From the NCBI GenBank assembly GCA_035626395.1, contig DASPNR010000023.1, forward strand, positions 145,646-209,645: 64,000 nt of DNA. Direction: 5' to 3'. Position numbers and translations under genes: made by a program. The DNA comes from Candidatus Limnocylindrales bacterium (lineage in GTDB: Bacteria; Desulfobacterota; Binatia; UBA1149; CAITLU01). Position 1 is the first letter of the stretch; every line of letters starts with the position of its first letter. Of this stretch, positions 1-7,333 are shown piece after piece. The notes below the pieces were generated by a model, which saw only the letters and a program-made list of their open reading frames with translations, ran no database searches and was not told the DNA's origin.

Positions 1-549
1 ATTCGCGAGGCGGCCAACAAGCTGTTCCTCGAGCAGGGCTTCGAGAACACGACGGTGGACGCCATCGTTGCCGCCGCCGGGGTTTCCAAGGGGACCTTCT
101 ACCTCCACTTCGAGCGCAAGGAGGACCTGCTCCTCGAGTACGGGGCCAAGCGCCTTCGGCTCATGCGCGAGCTGGTCCCGGACCTGCTCGGCAGCACCTC
201 CTTCCGGAACGCGCTCGAGCAGCTGGTGAACAAGCTGGCCCGCGGCAAGGCCTGGGACCGGGACGTCACCGGCCGCGCGATCGTCGAGATCGGCACCAGC
301 GCCGAGCGGCTCCGCGTGGTTGCGCCGCACGCGCTCCTGCGCCCGCTCGTGGAGGTCGGACAGGCCCGGGGCGAGGTGCGCAACGACGTTCCGCCCGATG
401 CCCTGTGCCAGTTCATCCTGCGCTCGCTGCTCGGGGCTCTGCGCGACTGGGGCCTGGGCAACGACGGGCTCAGCCGCGACGAGGCGCTCGACTATGCGCT
501 GATGCTCGTGCTGGACGCCGTCACCGCGCGGCCGCAAGTCGACGCCTGA
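1..549 (+). CDS. TetR/AcrR family transcriptional regulator (5' end outside window)
   Basis: The frame is open from base 1, so the true start lies left of the window; a GTG at 55 is only an internal candidate. The first 45 visible residues form a TetR-type helix-turn-helix: a helix ending in LFLEQGFENTT, then VDAIVAAAGVSKGTFYLHF, with the Lys-Glu-Asp-Leu that follows the recognition helix. The rest is an all-helical ligand-binding half that cannot be assigned to a ligand. Such proteins are usually dimeric repressors of adjacent genes. No target is visible to the right, since the next gene is convergent. The family call is firm; the regulon is unknown. Confidence 0.9.
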   Translation: MREAANKLFLEQGFENTTVDAIVAAAGVSKGTFYLHFERKEDLLLEYGAKRLRLMRELVPDLLGSTSFRNALEQLVNKLARGKAWDRDVTGRAIVEIGTSAERLRVVAPHALLRPLVEVGQARGEVRNDVPPDALCQFILRSLLGALRDWGLGNDGLSRDEALDYALMLVLDAVTARPQVDA

Positions 550-659
550 ACCGAGGACTCGGCGGCGGTCGCGGCACGGCCGGCCGACGTCCCCGACTCC
601 GACGCAGCTGCACGATGCGTCCGTCGGCGTGACCGAAACCCGTCCGCAACCACGCCAGT

Positions 660-1688
660 TCAAAACTCGACCGCCGTCAGCTTGCGCGACGCCAGCACCG
701 AGTACATGCGGCGGATGCGGCCATCGGGCCCGGGCTCGAGCTGAATCAGGAACTGCCGCGCCAGGCGCTCGTACGGCGGCGCCTGCACCTTGACCAGAAT
801 CGCAGGCAGTCCGTTATACATTCGCACGGAGTAGTCGGATGCACTGTGGAATTTGTGGAACAGCCCGAGGTACAGGCGAGCCACGTTGTGGGCGCCGAAG
901 ATGGGATTGAGCGCGGCGTAGAACTCGCCGCCGCCGTCGCTGTAGGCGCGCGCTTCCTCGCTCAGCAGCCCTTCGATCGCCTCGACGTCGCCGGCCGCCA
1001 GGTTCTGCATCAGCTTCCATAGCGTCTGCCGTGCCTGGTCTCGCACCTCGTCGGTGGGAATGCGGCGCGCGGCATCGTAGGCCGCCATCGCCCGCCGCGC
1101 GCGAAGATGCGCCGCCTTGACCGCGCCCTCGCGCGTACCGAGCACCGTCGCGGTCTCGCGCACCGAGTAATCGAACACGTCGCGCAACAGCAGCACCGCT
1201 CGCTGCTGCGGGGTCAATGCCTCCAGCGCCGTCAGGAATGCCATCGAGACGCTCTCGAGCAGATCGTAGCGGCCTTCGGTGGAGACGCCGGCGGCGACGA
1301 CCTCGAAGGTCGGCACCACCTCGCCCTCCTCGCCGGTCGGAACCGGCGAAGGCAGCCACGGCCCGATATACGGAGAGCGCCGGCGCCGCCGCAGCAGGTC
1401 GCGGCCAAGGTTGACCGCCACCCGCACCAGCCACGGTCGCAGCGAGGACGCGCGATCGACCGGCGGCTTCTCCATGGCTCGAAGGAAGGTCTCCTGCACC
1501 AGATCGTCGGCGTCGGCCGCGCAGCCGGTCAGGCGGTAGAGCAGGCTCCATAGAAAGCTGCGGTGCTCGTGGAACAGTGCTTCATAACTTGCCGGCGTTG
1601 CAGATGAAGCGACGTCGCCACGCGCGCGAACCGCCGCATCGATCGATGGGTGGGCCGTGGCCGTGGTCGACGTCGCGGTCATCCGCAT
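660..1688 (-). CDS. ECF RNA polymerase sigma factor, ECF41/SigJ type with C-terminal SnoaL-like domain
   Basis: This 342-residue protein has a sigma region 2 near residues 34-95 (with DADDLVQETFLRAME) and a region 4 near 165-205 (LTPQQRAVLLL through REGAVKAAHLRARR). The linker carries YIGPWLPSPV, close to the WLPEPL-type linker of ECF41/SigJ factors. The C-terminal 130 residues are an NTF2/SnoaL-like domain with the DGGG motif known in this group. In ECF41 factors that domain replaces an anti-sigma factor and modulates activity. The start lies 9 bases after the stop of the upstream FAD oxidoreductase, so the two are probably co-transcribed, matching the known habit of ECF41 genes to sit beside oxidoreductases. 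Confidence 0.92.
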   Translation of the reverse strand: MRMTATSTTATAHPSIDAAVRARGDVASSATPASYEALFHEHRSFLWSLLYRLTGCAADADDLVQETFLRAMEKPPVDRASSLRPWLVRVAVNLGRDLLRRRRRSPYIGPWLPSPVPTGEEGEVVPTFEVVAAGVSTEGRYDLLESVSMAFLTALEALTPQQRAVLLLRDVFDYSVRETATVLGTREGAVKAAHLRARRAMAAYDAARRIPTDEVRDQARQTLWKLMQNLAAGDVEAIEGLLSEEARAYSDGGGEFYAALNPIFGAHNVARLYLGLFHKFHSASDYSVRMYNGLPAILVKVQAPPYERLARQFLIQLEPGPDGRIRRMYSVLASRKLTAVEF

Positions 1689-1697
1689 CCCCTCGCC

Positions 1698-3011
1698 CTA
1701 CGCCGCGCGCACCACCGGCGCAGCCGCTGTGCGGCTGCCGGCCAAGCGGCCGGCGCGACGGCCGCTGGCAAGGGCGGAGTCGGCGAGCATGCCTTCGTCG
1801 CCGACCCAATCGCCGGCCAGATACAGCCCGCTGGCATCGCAGACCTCGACCGACGGACGCGGCTTGCCCGCTTCGACGAGCGCGCCCACGACCGTCATCG
1901 ATGGAAGGAATCGCCGCTCGACCACGGCCTGGCGCCAGCCCGGCTGCATCAAATCGCAAAGCGTCTCGAGCTCGGCCTCGACGGCCTTGGGGTCTTCGTC
2001 GCCGCTCAGATACCTGGCCACGTGAATCACGGCTGCGCCCTCGGGCGCCAGCTTGGCCGAAGCCGAATGCACGGAGAAGTAGAGCGGCCGGTCGACGCCG
2101 AGCGCGAACAAGGCACGCGGGTTCGGCAGCGTCTCGAGGCCCAGATCCAGGCAGGCGGCCTTGACCGGCCGCAGGCTCGCCAGCGTCTCTCGCAACCGCG
2201 CTTGGCGCGAGGGCTCCAGCATCCCGGCGGCCGCCGGCGGAGGCACGGCAAGGACGATGGCGGAGGCGGTATGCGTCCCGTCGTCGGTTCGCACCTGCCA
2301 TCCACCGGCCGTGAGCTCCTGGACGCTGCGAACGCGGGCGCTGCACTGGATGGACGCGCCGCACTCCGTGGCCGCTCGCGCAAGGCCGCTGCTCAGGGTG
2401 CGCCAGCCGCCGTCGACATAGTAGACGCCCGATTTCAGTCCCGCCTGCATCTGCTCGAGATGCGCACCGGCATCGGCATGCTCGGGATGATTGGAGTACG
2501 AGGTCAGCCGGATCAGCGCCTCCACCAGTGCCCGCACGCCGTCGTTGCGAAGCGTGGTGCGGGTCCACTGGCGCACGCTGCGACCTTGAAGCGATGCTGC
2601 ATCGACCTTGGCTATGCCCCCGAGAAAGCGGGCCAATTCCATCTTGCCCGACAGCGGCAGAAGGCTCGTGGTCAGGAGCGACACCAGGCCCGCCGGCAAC
2701 GTGTGCAGGCGTCCGCCGTCGTAGGCCAGGCCTGAGGAGGTGGGAGGACGCCGGCCGCTGAAGGACACGCCGAGCTCGCGCAGCACCGAATCCGCCTCAC
2801 GGTCCGCGTACAGCGCGTGCGGTCCGACATTGAACGAGAAGCCCGACGACTCGTGCGTGCGGGCACGGCCACCGACGGACTCCGTCCGCTCGAGCACGAG
2901 CACGCTCGCGCCCTCGCGGGCTGCGTAGGCAGCCGCGGCCAGCCCGGCAAGGCCGGCGCCGATGACGATGACATCGTGATGGTCGGAGGAATGACTGGCG
3001 ACATGGCTCAT
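1698..3011 (-). CDS. FAD-dependent oxidoreductase (phytoene desaturase / amine oxidase fold)
   Basis: This 437-residue flavoprotein opens with a dinucleotide-binding motif, VIVIGAGLAGLAAAAYAAREG, at about residues 14-35, followed by the GG-R-A-R-T motif of the amine oxidase/phytoene desaturase superfamily (VGGRARTHES). A C-terminal FAD-binding segment reads SGLYLAGDWVGDEGML. The substrate cannot be told from sequence. It is first in a likely two-gene unit with the ECF41 sigma factor, and oxidoreductases are typical regulated partners of that sigma group. The ATG at 3011 is preferred because the dinucleotide fold follows after a short polar leader. A carotenoid role is possible but has no local support. 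Confidence 0.85.
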   Translation of the reverse strand: MSHVASHSSDHHDVIVIGAGLAGLAAAAYAAREGASVLVLERTESVGGRARTHESSGFSFNVGPHALYADREADSVLRELGVSFSGRRPPTSSGLAYDGGRLHTLPAGLVSLLTTSLLPLSGKMELARFLGGIAKVDAASLQGRSVRQWTRTTLRNDGVRALVEALIRLTSYSNHPEHADAGAHLEQMQAGLKSGVYYVDGGWRTLSSGLARAATECGASIQCSARVRSVQELTAGGWQVRTDDGTHTASAIVLAVPPPAAAGMLEPSRQARLRETLASLRPVKAACLDLGLETLPNPRALFALGVDRPLYFSVHSASAKLAPEGAAVIHVARYLSGDEDPKAVEAELETLCDLMQPGWRQAVVERRFLPSMTVVGALVEAGKPRPSVEVCDASGLYLAGDWVGDEGMLADSALASGRRAGRLAGSRTAAAPVVRAA

Positions 3012-3746
3012 GGATGGCGCTCCTGGCGTTTTACCATCTTCACGAACGAGCCCGCCGGAAGGTTACGCAGGAAGCGGAAGAAGCAGAAAAGGAGGGGGCC
3101 CGGACGAACCGCAATGCGATCCGCCCGAGCCGCCCCTGACGGAGAGGTGGGCTCCGCCAGCCCGATAGGCCAGCCGAAGGCTGGCCGTAAAGCAGGACCA
3201 GCCGAAGGCTGGCCGCAAAGCAGGACCAGCCGAAGGCTGGCCGTAAAACAGGACCAGCCGAAGGCTGGCCGTGAAACAGACCAGCCGGCGCAGGCTGGCC
3301 ATCCAAGGAACCGGGTCCCCGCAGGGCCTGGCCGTCGTCATGGGTACTCAGCTCGGATACGAGCTGGCCCGAGATCGATGCCTTGCGCGGAGCGGACGCA
3401 CGCCGGCGACGTCAGGACGACGCCGCAGAGACGCGGACAACACCACGCAAAGCCGACTTCATCGGAAAGAGAAGGCCGAAAGGAGAGGCAACACCGACGC
3501 TGGCGCGGTCCGAACGTACCGGCGCCAGAGAGTGTGATCGTTTTGCCGGTTTTCGGTCCGGCTGTCCACAGCTTTCGCCGCTCGTGAGGAAGATTTTCGC
3601 CTTACCACATCCTAAAGACGGCGGCGTGCGCAGCGGCGTTCCAAGGCCGCGCACGACCGCGGCAGCGGTCGCGTGAGTGAAGTCTCTTCCACGATCTGCG
3701 CGCGCATCGAATGGAGCGGCGTCCGCCATCGCTGCTCGCGCCGGCG
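3012..3746. other. Long intergenic region with palindromic repeat array
   Basis: No convincing gene lies here. Open frames in this stretch are arginine- and proline-rich with no recognisable domain. The region holds the upstream sequence of the FAD oxidoreductase and, at 3168-3300, a tandem array of short palindromes described separately. Bases 3300-3746 show nothing recognisable apart from GC-rich dyads. Confidence 0.6.
3168..3300. repeat. Tandem array of five 28-bp palindromic units
   Basis: Five copies of the hairpin core CCAGCC-GAA-GGCTGG begin at about 3170, 3198, 3226, 3254 and 3281, giving a 28, 28, 28, 27 base period. The first four cores are identical; the fifth has a longer loop (GGCGCA). 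The spacers are near-identical and read roughly CCGTAAAGCAGGA. Each unit could fold into a 6-7 bp stem. The array is outside any convincing gene, upstream of the FAD oxidoreductase-sigma unit. It resembles clustered REP-type elements, but no transposase is near. Confidence 0.85.
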
Positions 3747-4187
3747 TCAGTGGCGCTCCGCGGCGCTCCAGCCGTGCACGCGGTCGATGTCGACCGCGAT
3801 CATCGGATGCGTGGACATCGCCAGCGGCATCGATTCGTACTGCCGATACTTGGCGCGCAGCGCCCGAAGCGCCCGCTCGTACTCCTCGCCGTCACCTACC
3901 ACGCGCGCGGTCCCGCTCAGGCTCGTGAACCACAACCGCGACCAGTCCTCCTCGAAGTGATCCACCAGCACGGCAACGTGCGCATTCTCGGCGATGTTGC
4001 GCAGGCGCTTGAGCTGCGTGCGCGTGGGCTTGGGTTTGTCGTCGATGACCGAATAGAGCCGCTCGCCGAGGATGGCGAAACAGATCGGGACCAGGTGCGG
4101 CCGTCCTGCGGCGTCGGCAGTGGCCAGGCGCGCCACGCGCGCTGCGGCGGCATCGGCGAGGCGTGCGCGGCGCTGCCGTTCCAGCAT
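3747..4187 (-). CDS. PPOX-class pyridoxamine-5'-phosphate-oxidase-fold protein, Rv2061-like
   Basis: This 146-residue protein has the split beta-barrel flavin-binding pattern of the pyridoxamine phosphate oxidase superfamily: VARLATADAAGRPHLVPI near residues 18-35, then KRLRNIAENAHVAVLVD and the C-terminal HPMIAVDIDRVHGW. The overall pattern matches the PPOX-class, F420-dependent Rv2061 group. Whether this host makes F420 cannot be judged here, so F420 use is family knowledge and not shown. The enzyme would be cytosolic. It lies upstream of a same-strand hydrolase, but a gap of over 100 bases argues against tight coupling. Confidence 0.8.
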   Translation of the reverse strand: MLERQRRARLADAAAARVARLATADAAGRPHLVPICFAILGERLYSVIDDKPKPTRTQLKRLRNIAENAHVAVLVDHFEEDWSRLWFTSLSGTARVVGDGEEYERALRALRAKYRQYESMPLAMSTHPMIAVDIDRVHGWSAAERH

Positions 4188-4303
4188 TCAGCCCTCCCTG
4201 CCGCGAGCTGCGGCAACCGGCGTTCGCGCCGCGCGGCAGGGCTGCCACGCCCGTGCCGCCTGCGAGGAGACATGCCGCCCGCGCACCCGCATCGCCCGCG
4301 AGG

Positions 4304-5188
4304 TCACGCGCCGCCGGCGGCGCGACGCACGCTCAGCGTGCGGGTGAGGAACTCGCTGACCACGCTGCAGAAGATGTCGTTGCGGTCGCCGGCGACCATG
4401 TGCGCGGCGTCGTCGACGTCGACATATTCGGCGTGCGGGCACAGCTCCAGGAACTCGCGCACGTTCTGCTCGCTGACGATCTCGCTCATCCGACCTCGCA
4501 CCAGCAGCGTAGGCACCCGCAGCGCCCGCGCCGCCGCGTTCATGCGGGCCGGGAACTCGTTGTGCGCCGAGCGCGGCTTGTCGTTCAGGAAGCGCGGATC
4601 CCAGTGCCAGCGCCAACGGCCATCCTCGCCGAGGCGCAGGTTCTTGGCCAGGCCGCTGGTGTCGGCCGGTCGCGATCGGTGCGGCAGATAGGCCGCAATG
4701 CAATCGGCAGCCTCGTCCACCGATGCGAAGCCGTCGGGAAATGCGCGCATGAACGCCAGGATGCGCTGCACGCCTTCAGGATCCATGGACGGAGTGATGT
4801 CGACGAGAACGACGGCACGCGCCAGCGGATGGTCGCGCTCGCAGACCATGGAAGCCAGGCCGCCGAGCGACGCGCCGACCAGAGCCGGCGGTGACGACAA
4901 CGTCGCGGCGATCTCACGGATGTCGGCGGCGAAGGTGGTCAGCTCGTAATCGCCGTCCTCGTCCCAGTCGCTCTCGCCGTGTCCGCGGTGATCCATCGTG
5001 ATGGCGTAGAACCCGGCGCTCGCCAGGACGGCAGCCGTGCTTCGCCAGGCGTGACGAGTCTGGCCGCCGCCATGCAGCAGAAGCACGGGCTGATCGGCGG
5101 CGTCGCCGTAGGCGTCGGCGATCAGGCGAAGGCCGCGTGCGCCGCGCAGCTCGAGTCGGACGGAGGGAACGTCGGAAGGCGTGGGCAT
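4304..5188 (-). CDS. Alpha/beta hydrolase
   Basis: This 294-residue protein shows the alpha/beta hydrolase fold: the oxyanion-hole segment VLLLHGGGQTRHAW (about 34-47), the MDHRGHGESDW strand-loop, and a nucleophile elbow GASLGG with Ser near residue 104. A late Asp (VLVDITPSMD region) and a C-terminal His (DAAHMVAGD) complete the likely triad. No signal peptide is visible, so it should be cytosolic. The substrate is not predictable; relatives include peroxidases, esterases and C-C hydrolases. The ATG at 5188 gives a short leader before the first strand. Confidence 0.85.
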   Translation of the reverse strand: MPTPSDVPSVRLELRGARGLRLIADAYGDAADQPVLLLHGGGQTRHAWRSTAAVLASAGFYAITMDHRGHGESDWDEDGDYELTTFAADIREIAATLSSPPALVGASLGGLASMVCERDHPLARAVVLVDITPSMDPEGVQRILAFMRAFPDGFASVDEAADCIAAYLPHRSRPADTSGLAKNLRLGEDGRWRWHWDPRFLNDKPRSAHNEFPARMNAAARALRVPTLLVRGRMSEIVSEQNVREFLELCPHAEYVDVDDAAHMVAGDRNDIFCSVVSEFLTRTLSVRRAAGGA

Positions 5189-5268
5189 CGTACGTCTCTT
5201 CCTTCAGGGTAAGAGCGCGGGCGGAGGCTAGATGGCGGCCTGGCCGCCGTCAACCGGCTGCCAGGCCG

Positions 5269-5748
5269 CTAGCGCCGCTTCTTCCTGGTCGCCTTCTCGT
5301 CCGCGGCCGGCGGACGAACCACGAGCACCGGGCAAGGCGCCTCGCGAAGCACGCGCTCGGTGACGCTGCCCAGAAGCGCGTGGCCGAGCCCGCGCCGGCC
5401 GTGTGTGGCCATCACGATCAGGCTGGCGCCGATGTCTTCGGCGACCTTGGTGATGACATCATGGGTGACGCCCGACTTGATCAGCACCTTGACCGCCACG
5501 TCCCCCTTGATGTGCCGCGCCACCCACCCCTCGAGCTTCTCGCGCGCCGCGGCCTCGATCTCCTTGTCGAGCGCGAGCAGGTCGATGGGCGGAGAGAAAT
5601 CCGTGAACAGCAGCGTGGTCGCCTGCGAGACATGCACGATGGTGAGCCTCGCAGTCTGCGCCTGTGCGAGATGGGCGGCGTACTGTACCGCCGAGAACGA
5701 CTCGGACGACAGGTCGGTCGGCGCCAGGATGTGCTTGAAGCGCTTCAT
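5269..5748 (-). CDS. Universal stress protein (UspA family)
   Basis: A single Usp domain of 159 residues. It starts KRFKHILAPTDLSSES and ends with the nucleotide-binding signature of ATP-binding Usp proteins, VMATHGRRGLGHALLGSVTE followed by PVLVVRP. The open frame extends to 5793, but the ATG at 5748 is chosen because CCTCCTC at 5754-5760 (GAGGAGG on the coding strand) lies 5 bases upstream and the domain starts there. The family binds ATP or AMP and is induced in stress or stasis; the exact role is not known. The lysine-rich C-terminus is unremarkable. Confidence 0.92.
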   Translation of the reverse strand: MKRFKHILAPTDLSSESFSAVQYAAHLAQAQTARLTIVHVSQATTLLFTDFSPPIDLLALDKEIEAAAREKLEGWVARHIKGDVAVKVLIKSGVTHDVITKVAEDIGASLIVMATHGRRGLGHALLGSVTERVLREAPCPVLVVRPPAADEKATRKKRR

Positions 5749-5968
5749 CGATACCTCCTCGGTCCGCGCCCGTGCAAGCGGCAGCGGCATCATCGGTTTG
5801 CGAGCAGCGCGAGAGCCGTGGCGACAGGATGTGTCAGGCGTCTTTCCATGTCATGCCGGCCATTGCGGCGCGCCGTGGGCGCGGTTAAACGGCCGGTGGC
5901 GGGCAGCGGCGGCTGGCGCCACCATTGATCAACGCGTCCCATCGTCGGGACCTCGAAGGAGCGGCGAC

Positions 5969-6808
5969 ATGAGCTATGAGGGATATGAGTGCCTGCGGAT
6001 CCGCGTCGAAGACGGCGTCTGCTTCGCGACCATCGACCACCCGCCCATCAACCTCTTCGATCTGGAGCTCATGCAGGAGATGGACCGGCTCGGCCGCGAG
6101 ATCGAGGCCGACGACGATGTTCGGGTCGTCGTCTTCGACAGCGCCGATCCCGAGTTCTTCATCGCTCACGCCGACGTCTCGCTCATCCAGCGGCTTCCTG
6201 ATGACGTCGGAGAAAAGCCGGCAACGCTGACGTTCTTCCATGCGATGGTCGACCGTTTCCGCACGATGCCGAAAGTCAGCATCGCCAAGATCGAAGGGCG
6301 CGCGCGCGGCGGCGGCAGCGAATTCGCACTGTCGCTCGACATGCGCTTTGCCGCCATCGGCAAGGCCGTGCTGGCGCAGCCGGAGGTCGCGCTCGGCATT
6401 CTTCCCGGCGGAAGCGGCACCCAGCGCCTGCCTCGCCTGTGCGGCCGCGGCCGTGCGCTTGAGATCGTGCTCGGCTGCCAGGACTTCAGCGCCGAGGTCG
6501 CCGAGCGGTACGGCTATGTGAACCGCGCACTGGCGGCTACGGAGATCGGACCGTTCGTGGATCAGCTGGCGCGCCGGATTGCCAGCTATCCGACCGGCGC
6601 ACTGGCGCTTGCCAAGCAATGCGTGAACGCAGCCGAGATCGGCGTCGTCGACGGACTTCTCGAAGAGGCGTATGCATTCAACCGCACGCTGCCGACGCCG
6701 GAGGCCAAGCAGCGGATGGCCGACTTCCTCGCCAAAGGCGGACAGACACGAGAACTCGAGACCGGCGACATGGGCATACTGGCCGAGCTGCTCGCAACGA
6801 CCAGTTGA
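5969..6808 (+). CDS. Enoyl-CoA hydratase/isomerase family protein (crotonase)
   Basis: This 279-residue crotonase carries the oxyanion-hole region FIAHADVSL and the GRARGGGSEFALSLDMRFA helix. Glutamates sit at the two positions used in hydratases: AQPEVALGILPGG and RALEIVLGC. That supports hydratase chemistry on an acyl-CoA, but not a specific substrate. The ATG at 5969 follows GAAGGA at 5955-5960, an adequate ribosome-binding site. The gene is monocistronic by appearance. A second, clearly different crotonase occurs at 26556. Confidence 0.9.
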   Translation: MSYEGYECLRIRVEDGVCFATIDHPPINLFDLELMQEMDRLGREIEADDDVRVVVFDSADPEFFIAHADVSLIQRLPDDVGEKPATLTFFHAMVDRFRTMPKVSIAKIEGRARGGGSEFALSLDMRFAAIGKAVLAQPEVALGILPGGSGTQRLPRLCGRGRALEIVLGCQDFSAEVAERYGYVNRALAATEIGPFVDQLARRIASYPTGALALAKQCVNAAEIGVVDGLLEEAYAFNRTLPTPEAKQRMADFLAKGGQTRELETGDMGILAELLATTS

Positions 6809-6971
6809 GGCCTCGCTGCCGCCTCACTGGTGGCGCACGAAGTGAACACAACCGCCCATCGAGACGTCACAGGAACGGAGCAGCGGCGGCCGTCACCCGA
6901 GGTATTGCCTCTGCCGGGTGCTCCGCCCGCTGCCGACTGATCACCAACACCTCAACTGCGAAGGAGGTCCT

Positions 6972-7328
6972 ATGATTCGCAAGCTTCTGCTCCTTTCGAG
7001 TGCCGTTTCCGTGGCTGCAATGCTGTCGGCCGGCGGCGTTTACGCTGAAGACACGAAGAACAGACAGGACGAGAATGTTGCCGAGCGTGCTGCCGGCAAC
7101 GCCGCGCGCGTGACCGATGACGCCGGCACCACCGCCGTCATCAAGACCAAGCTGCTGGCCGACCAGAGCACCAGCGGGCTGGAGATCGATGTGTCCACCA
7201 AGAACGGCGTCGTCTCGCTCGATGGAACCGTGGACTCGGCCGCCGAGAAGACGGCCGCCGAAAGGATCGCCAAGGGCACCAACGGCGTCACCGAAGTGAA
7301 GAACAACCTCAAGGTCCAGCCCGACTGA
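6972..7328 (+). CDS. Exported BON-domain protein
   Basis: This 118-residue protein begins with a Sec signal peptide, IRKLLLLSSAVSVAAMLSAG, cleaving after VYA near residue 24. One BON domain follows, from DDAGTTAVIKTKLLADQSTS to GVTEVKNNLKV. BON domains are thought to bind membranes or lipids, and exported ones (OsmY-like) are often osmotic-stress proteins. The start is fixed by AAGGAGG at 6961-6967, 4 bases before ATG 6972; an in-frame extension to 6918 is not needed. The DNA ligase gene starts 5 bases after the stop, suggesting co-transcription. Confidence 0.9.
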   Translation: MIRKLLLLSSAVSVAAMLSAGGVYAEDTKNRQDENVAERAAGNAARVTDDAGTTAVIKTKLLADQSTSGLEIDVSTKNGVVSLDGTVDSAAEKTAAERIAKGTNGVTEVKNNLKVQPD

Positions 7329-7333
7329 TCTCG

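Noticed and set aside
3168..3300. The repeat array looked at first like a CRISPR array.
   Set aside because: The unit is 28 bases including a constant spacer; there are no unique spacers and no cas genes.
3541..3600. A TGTCCACA-like sequence in the long intergenic region suggested a DnaA box and replication origin.
   Set aside because: Only one imperfect box, no A+T-rich unwinding element and no dnaA, dnaN or parAB genes nearby.
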